Shown piece after piece: positions 1-4,211 of a stretch of 6,131 nt of DNA (positions are counted from its first letter, which is position 1; every line of letters begins with the position of its first letter). A program made the translations under genes and the position numbers. This DNA comes from RGIG6165 sp045538835 (GTDB lineage Bacteria > Bacillota > Clostridia > Oscillospirales > Feifaniaceae): NCBI GenBank assembly GCA_045538835.1, contig JAZQEF010000019.1:1-6131 (forward strand), written 5' to 3'. The notes beneath the pieces were generated by a model that saw nothing but the letters and a program-made list of their open reading frames with translations, made no database searches and was not told the DNA's origin.

Positions 1-117
1 AGAGACAGACTTGACAGAATGCCTGATATAGTAGAGCCTGACAATCCGGATATGAGAATAACCGGCGGCAAAAGGATTGAGGATATTTTAAAGAGAAAAC
101 CCGTCGGTTTCAATTAA
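1..117 (+). CDS. C-terminal end of an unidentified CDS (5' end outside window)
   Basis: Frame 1 is open from the window edge to TAA at 115-117, giving 38 residues. They are charged and polar, with MPDIVEPDNPDMRI early on and a basic end, EDILKRKPVGFN. No signal peptide, membrane segment or recognisable motif is visible. I do not recognise the family. It may be the tail of an upstream phage gene. Alternatively it may be the linker of the same gene whose reading continues in frame 2 from about 119: a six-A run at 119-124 is a plausible slip site, although the TAA comes just before it. With only 38 residues, no function can be given. Confidence 0.5.
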   Translation, partial: RDRLDRMPDIVEPDNPDMRITGGKRIEDILKRKPVGFN

Positions 118-671
118 GAAAAAAGAAGAAGATTCGGGAATAATTAATTTACCCTACACAGGCGGAAACGATAAACCTGTTACTCTGCCGTACAGACCGG
201 GAACAGATGACGGTTTTACAAAATTTCCGAGAATCATAGAACAGGAAGTTCCGGGAGAAAAAGGGAAAAGAAATATTAATACAGTATGGCAGAGAAAATG
301 ATCCTCCGTATGACACAAGCATCTTGCTTTCTGAGGATGATATCGGATATAATAAACAAGAAATTAAGTTTTATTATGATGAAAAAGGAAACTGGCATTA
401 TTATGACAACTGGATGCGTACAGGAGATTATAAATACGCAACAGATCCTATGCAGTTGTATCTAAATGGTGAAATAACGAAAGATGATCCTGAATTTTAA
501 AAGGCTGTGTCCTGGTGGGCAAATAACGGTGATTATACAATAAGTGATCTTGGACATTATGAAAAGGATCAATCTGGAAGAGTAATAGGTGAGAATCCAA
601 ATGCTCAAAATTTTAACAGATACGATGATTATAGTAAAGTGTGTCGGGTAATATTAAAAGAGGAGAAATGA
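118..671 (+). pseudogene. Decayed ORF, possible toxin C-terminal domain, frameshifted and with an internal stop
   Basis: Protein-like sequence runs in two frames. Frame 2 is open from 89 to TGA at 299-301. Frame 3 is open from 240 and reads through to TGA at 669-671, except for one in-frame TAA at 498-500. Joining frame 2 to frame 3 in the A/G-rich tract around 256-272 gives a continuous hydrophilic protein, with stretches such as EIKFYYDEKGNWHYYDNW before the internal stop and KAVSWWANNGDYTISDLG after it. At least two lesions, a frameshift and a nonsense codon, are therefore needed to explain it. Its final TGA lies 2 nt before the start of the HAD gene, so the two were probably one transcription unit. 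Tyr/Trp/Asp-rich, C-terminal-only sequence just before another gene resembles a toxin tip followed by an immunity gene, but I recognise no toxin family. Alternatively these are two or three unrelated fragments. Confidence 0.55.
660..665 (+). promoter_or_regulatory. Ribosome binding site of the HAD gene
   Basis: GAGGAG lies 8 nt before ATG 674 and only 2 nt before ATG 668. This favours 674 as the start and argues against the GTG at 641, which has no such site. Confidence 0.7.
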
Positions 672-673
672 AA

Positions 674-1321
674 ATGAAATATAATACTTATTTATTTGAC
701 TTTGATGGTACATTGGTTGATTCGATGCCGTCATTTATTTCTGTTATGTTGAGAATTCTTGACGAAAACAACATAAAGTATGGAGAAGATATTGTAAATA
801 TTATAACACCATTAGGATATGTGGGTACTGCTGAATATTTCCAAACGTTAGGCGTTCAAATGTCAAAAGAAAAAATAATAAAACAAATGAACGAGTACAT
901 ATATGAGGATTATTTATATAACATACCGGAAAAGACAAATGTTGTTTCAACGCTGGAAACCCTGAAAAAGATGGGAGCAGACCTTAATGTCCTTACAGCT
1001 AGTCCTCATTTAGTGCTTGATCCTTGTCTTAAAAGATTGGGGATATATGATTTGTTTACAAATGTATGGTCTTGTGATGATTTTTCAACCACAAAGGCTA
1101 ATCCGGAAATATATAAAAAAGCTGCTGAAGAAATGGGAAAACCTGTTGGTGAAATTCTCTTTCTTGATGATAATTATAATGCAGACAAAATAGCAAAAAT
1201 CGCCGGAATGAAGGTGTGTGGCGTGTTTGATAAGTCCTCGTCTGATTATGCGGATGATATTAAGTCCATTACAGATCATTATATATATGATTTTTCTGAA
1301 TTACTTGGTATTGATAAATAA
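674..1321 (+). CDS. HAD-superfamily hydrolase, subfamily IA (phosphoglycolate phosphatase / beta-phosphoglucomutase-like)
   Basis: This is a 215-residue protein, the usual size for a cytosolic HAD phosphatase with a helical cap. All four HAD motifs are visible. Motif I is DFDGTLVDS, with nucleophile Asp9 and acid/base Asp11. Motif II is LTAS, with Thr108 and Ser110. Motif III is Lys141 in KANPEIY. Motif IV is FLDDNYNAD, with Asp165 and Asp166. The cap lies between motif I and about residue 85. Such enzymes hydrolyse small phosphorylated metabolites through an Mg-dependent phospho-aspartate; the substrate cannot be read from sequence. The start at 674 is chosen from the ribosome binding site. 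The gene follows a decayed ORF by 2 nt and is followed after 18 nt by a truncated lysozyme-like fragment. Its place between toxin-like remnants makes an immunity or toxin-neutralising role imaginable, but a passenger metabolic gene is equally possible. Confidence 0.9.
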   Translation: MKYNTYLFDFDGTLVDSMPSFISVMLRILDENNIKYGEDIVNIITPLGYVGTAEYFQTLGVQMSKEKIIKQMNEYIYEDYLYNIPEKTNVVSTLETLKKMGADLNVLTASPHLVLDPCLKRLGIYDLFTNVWSCDDFSTTKANPEIYKKAAEEMGKPVGEILFLDDNYNADKIAKIAGMKVCGVFDKSSSDYADDIKSITDHYIYDFSELLGIDK

Positions 1322-1341
1322 TATTTTTGTCCCTAACTTGA

Positions 1342-1737
1342 CAAAATCATATCCTTGCATTCACAAATTATGTTAATAATAAATTTGGTGAAGATATAGA
1401 TCCTACTGATATAAAGGCTTACGTACATACAGAAAGCAAAATGGGATATTTTACTGAAAATAATGGTTCAAGAGATGTTATGAAATCTTGCTATAATGGA
1501 GATTATGCTATATACCGATTGGCTGCAATTAAAGGTACAAAGTATATACCTGTAGACGGATATGGTTTATTTAAGAGAGTGTGCAGACCGGGATTCTATG
1601 ATGAAACAGCAATAACGCCACCTATGAGTATTTTGGGAGGCGTATTGTGGTATGCCGTGAGGAATGGGGATCATAACGGTGGTGGTGATCCTTTATATAT
1701 GGATAAAGTAAACTTTACAAAAGGGGAAATGGTATGA
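1342..1737 (+). pseudogene. 5'-truncated lysozyme/transglycosylase-like domain, probable orphan toxin tip
   Basis: Frame 1 is open from just after TGA 1339-1341 to TGA 1735-1737, about 131 residues. An ATG at 1441 would give 98 residues, but homologous-looking sequence extends well upstream of it. That upstream part holds an AYVHTESKMGYF motif whose Glu (codon 1432-1434) resembles the catalytic Glu of the ES-G motif of lytic transglycosylases and goose-type lysozymes. Further along are DVMKS, GYGLF, TPPMSILGGVLWY and HNGGGDPLYMDKV, matching the DVMQ...PEMSI.GGI.W...YNGGGDP.Y pattern I associate with phage and cell-wall hydrolases. There is no start codon or ribosome binding site at the domain's beginning, so this looks like the cut-off C-terminal domain of a larger peptidoglycan-degrading protein. 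Its stop overlaps the lipoprotein start. The family call comes from motif memory and is moderate; truncation is clearer than function. Confidence 0.55.
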
Positions 1738-2579
1738 AAAAACTATTTTGCTTAATACTTGCGATTATATTGTGTCTTGCTTCGTGTGGGAAGGCGGAGC
1801 CTGTTATAGAAGAACAAAACATAGTGCAGGAAGAGGTTTTAAATCCCGAACCGGAACCGGCACCTGTAATTGAACCGGAGCCCGAACCTGTACCGGAAGC
1901 ACCTGTTATAAAGCCTAATTATTATAACGGTGCTAAAGTGCAACCGAAACTGAAAAGTGAGCATCAGTATCTTTTTGATGCTTACGATAAAAGCGTGGAC
2001 GGCATTGCAGGCTATTTTGAGGTGCTGGATTTAGGAGGCAAGCAATATGTGCTTGCGACGGTCAGTGATTTCTGGTACGGGGAACTCTTATACGTAAACG
2101 AGAGTGACGGTGAGATTGTCTTTGAAGAGACTGCGGCAGGCGGTTTTATTGACCGTCTGGATGTGGAGTATGTAGAAATGACGCAGGGCAATTTCATTGC
2201 TGCAATATGCACTTCACACGTGGGAAACGGTCCTTTGCGACTTATTCCCATTGATGAACATACCAAAATATCTTATGAAATTCCCGCAAGCAGAGCTATG
2301 TTTGGGAACGAATGGTTGGAACAGTTTAATTATGTTGAGCAGTTCAGTTATGATGCAACCGATTTTTACGGCGGGCATATGACACCGAATTACAAGGATG
2401 TAAACGGTGACGGGCATACCGACATTGTGCTGACAGGTGTGCAGTTTGTAAGAAACCGTGCCAGAACGGGCATTGTCGCAGAGTATGACTGTGAATATGT
2501 CTACATCTATGATGCGGTGGAAGATGAGTTTATACTTGATGTGTCAAAAAGCAGACACGATGCTTTACAGGGCGCCTGA
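1734..2579 (+). CDS. Lipoprotein with Pro/Glu-rich stalk, candidate immunity protein
   Basis: This is a 281-residue protein. A lipoprotein signal covers residues 1-18: basic MKK, a hydrophobic core, then lipobox LASC with acylated Cys18. A Pro/Glu-rich stalk spans about residues 38-61 (repeats of EP, PEP, VIEP and VIKP). The globular part follows, with an acidic DVNGDGHTD loop at 222-230 like the calcium-binding loops of FG-GAP/VCBS and EF-hand proteins. The mature protein should sit on the outer face of the membrane. AAGGGG at 1721-1726 is the ribosome binding site. The start overlaps the preceding lysozyme-like fragment as ATGA, which implies translational coupling. Lipoproteins are a known form of immunity against peptidoglycan-targeting toxins, so that role is inferred from position only. 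The last five codons lie within a hairpin arm, so the native C-terminus may have been replaced. I do not recognise the globular family. Confidence 0.85.
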   Translation: MKKLFCLILAIILCLASCGKAEPVIEEQNIVQEEVLNPEPEPAPVIEPEPEPVPEAPVIKPNYYNGAKVQPKLKSEHQYLFDAYDKSVDGIAGYFEVLDLGGKQYVLATVSDFWYGELLYVNESDGEIVFEETAAGGFIDRLDVEYVEMTQGNFIAAICTSHVGNGPLRLIPIDEHTKISYEIPASRAMFGNEWLEQFNYVEQFSYDATDFYGGHMTPNYKDVNGDGHTDIVLTGVQFVRNRARTGIVAEYDCEYVYIYDAVEDEFILDVSKSRHDALQGA

Positions 2580-2598
2580 ATCGGCGCACTGTAAAGCA
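2561..2598 (+). terminator. Strong hairpin across the lipoprotein stop codon, possible terminator
   Basis: The arms are TGCTTTACAG-g-GCGCC (2561-2576) and GGCGC-a-CTGTAAAGCA (2583-2598): 15 base pairs with one G/A mismatch and a 6-base loop. The lipoprotein stop codon TGA (2577-2579) opens the loop. No T-run follows, so it is not a canonical intrinsic terminator. It could instead be an mRNA-stabilising hairpin or the end of an inserted repeat element. Confidence 0.5.
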
Positions 2599-2610
2599 AT
2601 TAGGAATTCG

Positions 2611-2669
2611 CAATTCGGAATTATGGAAGAAACTTCAAAGAAGTTTCATTATTTTAAGATAAAAAACAG
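2611..2669 (+). repeat. Interspersed repeat, copy A
   Basis: This 59-bp element matches 5899-5957 at 57 of 59 positions by hand alignment. It begins CAATTCGGAATTATGGAA, contains the small hairpin GAAACTTC-aaa-GAAGTTTC (2628-2646), and ends in an AT-rich stretch closing with AAAAAACAG. A shorter match to its first part (AATTCGGAATTATGGAA) recurs at 2689-2705. The element and its surroundings are non-coding; short ORFs here are artefacts. Confidence 0.85.
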
Positions 2670-2705
2670 AACAAAAGTTCTTATGTGTAATTCGGAATTA
2701 TGGAA
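2668..2705 (+). repeat. Small hairpin plus third copy of the AATTCGGAATTATGGAA core
   Basis: Immediately after repeat A, AGAAC-aaaa-GTTCT forms a 5-bp hairpin (2668-2681). The 17-bp core AATTCGGAATTATGGAA then returns at 2689-2705; it is also at 2612-2628 and 5900-5916. The stretch 2580-2741 holds these repeats and the ribosome binding site of the next gene, and nothing else I can support. Confidence 0.7.
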
Positions 2706-2725
2706 AAAAAGGCTTCCATTGCGAG

Positions 2726-2733
2726 AAAGGAGG
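2726..2733 (+). promoter_or_regulatory. Ribosome binding site fixing the start of the small membrane protein
   Basis: AAAGGAGG lies 8 nt before ATG 2742. The in-frame ATG at 2700 lies inside the interspersed repeat core and has no such site, so 2742 is the start. Confidence 0.85.
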
Positions 2734-2741
2734 AAATAATT

Positions 2742-2915
2742 ATGTTAAGTGAACTTATTGCGGCTGTGCTCGCGGTGCTTATATACCGTCTCGGTATATA
2801 CGATGCAGGCATAAAAACAAAGAAAAAGAAAAGCGAAAACAGTTACGACGTTCTCATGGCGAACATCGAGCGCTATGACGGCACAGACAACGGACAGAAA
2901 GAAATTAAAAAATGA
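2742..2915 (+). CDS. Small single-pass membrane protein, phage-type
   Basis: This is a 57-residue protein. A hydrophobic helix at about residues 2-20 (LSELIAAVLAVLIYRLGIY) is followed by a lysine-rich patch (KTKKKK) and a polar tail, VLMANIERYDGTDNGQKEI. The tail resembles the NI..YDGTG.GQ.EI ending of short membrane proteins that I recall from Firmicute phage structural regions; this is family recollection without a named domain. The topology is probably N-out with a cytoplasmic tail, by the positive-inside rule. The ribosome binding site is excellent. The gene's base composition resembles the portal gene more than the AT-rich gene that follows. Its stop overlaps the next start as ATGA, so translation of the MuF-barnase protein is probably coupled to it. 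Function unknown. Confidence 0.75.
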   Translation: MLSELIAAVLAVLIYRLGIYDAGIKTKKKKSENSYDVLMANIERYDGTDNGQKEIKK

Positions 2916-3421
2916 AACACAGTACAAAATGGAAACAATGGAAAGCAAATCTTGATATAAAAACTTGCTTTGACTGTCGTAAAAATAATGGTAAAATATA
3001 TAGTGTAAATGAAGTTCCGTTTTCTTCACCGCCACTGCATCCGAATTGCAGATGTGTTATTGAAATGTTGAAAGTTCTTGATGCGGGAACGGCAACTGAT
3101 AACGGGATTAAGGGTGCTGATTGGTATTTGATGTTTTATGGGAAGTTACCGGGGTATTACATAACAAAAGAAGAAGCAGAACGGTTAGGATATAGAGCTC
3201 ACTTAGGAAACTTGTCAACAGTTGCTCCAAACAGAATGCTTTTTAAGGGGATATACCAAAACAGAAACGGACATTTACCAATGGCTCCGGGAAGAGTTTG
3301 GTATGAAGCAGATATCAATTACAGGGCCGGTTACAGAGGAACAGAACGAATATTGTTTTCAAATGACGGCTTAATTTTTGTAACTTATGACCATTACCAC
3401 ACTTTTATTGAAATTATATAG
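2912..3421 (+). CDS. MuF C-terminal motif fused to a barnase-type ribonuclease
   Basis: This 169-residue protein has two parts. Residues about 5-52 match the C-terminal end of the Mu gpF / SPP1 gp7 minor-head family: KW..NLD.KTCFDCR, then GKIY, then HPNCRC, with Cys19, Cys22, His43, Cys46 and Cys48 able to bind a metal. Residues about 65-169 are a whole barnase-like RNase, alignable without gaps to Bacillus barnase from Lys27 to His102 (offset 59). Lys86, Glu132 (general base), Arg142, Arg146 and His161 (general acid) are all present, in VWYEADINY and the DHYHTF ending. It should cleave RNA, preferring purines such as G. It has no signal peptide, so it acts or is stored inside the cell or in the phage head. 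The roughly 200 or more residues usually preceding the MuF motif are missing. ATG 2912 has no good ribosome binding site and overlaps the previous stop. Two barstar genes follow. Confidence 0.93.
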   Translation: MKHSTKWKQWKANLDIKTCFDCRKNNGKIYSVNEVPFSSPPLHPNCRCVIEMLKVLDAGTATDNGIKGADWYLMFYGKLPGYYITKEEAERLGYRAHLGNLSTVAPNRMLFKGIYQNRNGHLPMAPGRVWYEADINYRAGYRGTERILFSNDGLIFVTYDHYHTFIEII

Positions 3422-3426
3422 GGAGG
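3420..3426 (+). promoter_or_regulatory. Ribosome binding site of barstar copy 1
   Basis: AGGGAGG overlaps the barnase stop codon (TAG, 3419-3421) and lies 5 nt before ATG 3432. It fixes that start rather than the upstream in-frame ATG at 3387, which is inside the barnase gene, and suggests tight coupling of inhibitor to toxin translation. Confidence 0.85.
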
Positions 3427-3431
3427 ACAGT

Positions 3432-3743
3432 ATGAATTTTTATGAATTTAAACCGATAGAGGAAAATCCGATAATACTTGATTTTACAGGGTGTGAGTAT
3501 GCAGGTGAAATACATCTGATTTTAAAAACAGTATTTGGACTGCCCGAATACTATGGGGAGAATTGGGATGCCCTCTGGGATTGCTTGAGATATTTGTGGA
3601 TAGACGGCGAAGATGTCAAGGTGGAAATATATGGTCTGTCCACCCTGTCAAAAACCGGACAGGAATACTGCGCACCTATGCTTGAGGTGTTTGAAGATGT
3701 TCATAAGGATACGCCGAATGTAATATTTGAAGTTTTATCATAG
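3432..3743 (+). CDS. Barstar-family ribonuclease inhibitor, copy 1
   Basis: This 103-residue cytoplasmic protein is a little longer than Bacillus barstar (about 90). The signature LPEYYGENWDALWDCL (residues 37-52) matches barstar's LPEYYGENLDALWDCL almost exactly. Asp46 and Asp50 correspond to barstar Asp35 and Asp39, which plug the barnase active site. Asp89 corresponds to Glu76. It should bind and block the RNase encoded 10 nt upstream. Residues 1-23 and 78-103 are identical to copy 2, while 24-77 share only 32 of 54 residues with it. Just after the binding helix this copy has Arg53-Tyr54 where the second has Asp-Gly, next to the loop that contacts barnase. As the copy adjacent to the toxin it is the more likely cognate inhibitor, though the duplication makes this uncertain. 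Confidence 0.95.
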   Translation: MNFYEFKPIEENPIILDFTGCEYAGEIHLILKTVFGLPEYYGENWDALWDCLRYLWIDGEDVKVEIYGLSTLSKTGQEYCAPMLEVFEDVHKDTPNVIFEVLS

Positions 3744-3774
3744 TGGTATTTATAGCGTATTATTGAAATTATAT

Positions 3775-3781
3775 AGGGAGG
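3775..3781 (+). promoter_or_regulatory. Ribosome binding site of barstar copy 2
   Basis: AGGGAGG lies 5 nt before ATG 3787, an exact duplicate of the site at 3420-3426, including the overlapping relic of the barnase stop codon. It shows that 3787, not the in-frame ATG at 3727 inside copy 1, is the start. Confidence 0.85.
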
Positions 3782-3786
3782 ACAGT

Positions 3787-4098
3787 ATGAATTTTTATGA
3801 ATTTAAACCGATAGAGGAAAATCCGATAATACTTGATTTTACAGGGTGTGAGTATCCTGCCCAGATTCATATGATTTTAAAAGAAAAGTTCGGATTGCCC
3901 GATTATTACGGAGAGAATTGGGATGCCCTCTGGGATTGCCTTGATGGTTTGTTTTACCAAAGAGGTGATTTCAAAGTTGAAATATACGGGTTTTTATCAC
4001 TCTCCGAAAAAGCCAGAGAATACTGCGCACCTATGCTTGAGGTGTTTGAAGATGTTCATAAGGATACGCCGAATGTAATATTTGAAGTTTTATCATAG
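3787..4098 (+). CDS. Barstar-family ribonuclease inhibitor, copy 2 (diverged core)
   Basis: This 103-residue protein has the barstar signature LPDYYGENWDALWDCL at residues 37-52 with both inhibitory aspartates, Asp46 and Asp50. The first 23 and last 26 residues are the same as copy 1, down to the DNA. The middle differs in 22 residues, mostly outside the inhibitory helix: PAQ for AGE at 24-26, and DGLFYQRG for RYLWIDGE at 53-60. These changes flank the barnase contact surface and could shift partner range. The gene lies 43 nt after copy 1 and would be made from the same message with an identical ribosome binding site. It could give extra dosage, a second specificity, or protection against a barnase from a related phage. 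Confidence 0.95.
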   Translation: MNFYEFKPIEENPIILDFTGCEYPAQIHMILKEKFGLPDYYGENWDALWDCLDGLFYQRGDFKVEIYGFLSLSEKAREYCAPMLEVFEDVHKDTPNVIFEVLS

Positions 4099-4134
4099 TG
4101 GTATTTATAGCGTATTATTGTTACGACAGCACTA

Positions 4135-4169
4135 ATTATACAGAGTGCCGATGTGGCACTCTATATAAT
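4135..4169. terminator. Long inverted repeat between the barstar cassette and portal, possible terminator
   Basis: The arms 4135-4149 and 4155-4169 pair over 15 positions with one C/A mismatch, around the loop GATGT. The core is AGAGTGCC / GGCACTCT, extended by an A/T-only stem. There is no clear T-run on either strand, so intrinsic termination is likely but unproven. It separates the AT-rich cassette from the portal gene. Confidence 0.55.
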
Positions 4170-4172
4170 GAC

Positions 4173-4192
4173 TAAAAAACAGAACATAAGTT
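4173..4192 (+). repeat. Portal leader sharing 19 of 20 bases with the end of repeat copy A
   Basis: TAAAAAACAGAACA, then one mismatch, then AAGTT matches 2660-2679. The AAAAAACAG part also ends repeat copy B at 5949-5957. The same leader thus precedes three phage-type genes (2742, 4212, 5967). The bases are A-rich, so some resemblance is expected by chance. Confidence 0.5.
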
Positions 4193-4211
4193 TGCAAAAA
4201 GGAGAAAAATT

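Larger units (their letters stand above)
3405..4120 (+). repeat. Tandem duplication of a 355-bp barstar unit with TTATTG junctions
   Basis: Positions 3405-3500 equal 3760-3855 exactly (96 bp), and 3663-3765 equal 4018-4120 exactly (103 bp), all at an offset of 355. The central 162 bp (3501-3662 against 3856-4017) differ at about 58 positions by hand count. The 6-mer TTATTG stands at the start (3405-3410), the junction (3760-3765) and the end (4115-4120), as expected of unequal exchange or slippage at a microhomology. The unit starts within the last codons of the barnase gene, so a copy of that gene's final codons and stop lies between the two barstars. Confidence 0.97.

Noticed and set aside
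149..163. LPYTG in frame 2, resembling a sortase LPXTG anchor
   Set aside because: It is not followed by a hydrophobic helix and basic tail, and lies in the middle of a broken hydrophilic frame.
641..673. GTG 641 as the start of the HAD protein
   Set aside because: No ribosome binding site there. It would overlap the preceding frame, while ATG 674 has GAGGAG at 8 nt and starts right at the conserved domain.
1338..1374. TTGACA at 1338-1343 as a promoter -35 box
   Set aside because: No acceptable -10 box at 16-18 bp. The nearest AT-rich hexamers are about 25 bp away, and the site overlaps the coding remnant.
2458..2739. 93-codon + strand frame through the end of the lipoprotein and the repeat
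   Set aside because: It overlaps a real gene and then reads through the interspersed repeat. The second half is translated repeat sequence, not a protein.
2745..3035. 96-codon open frame on the - strand
   Set aside because: Antisense to the small membrane protein and the MuF part of the barnase gene, both with better signals. Composition is that of a shadow frame.
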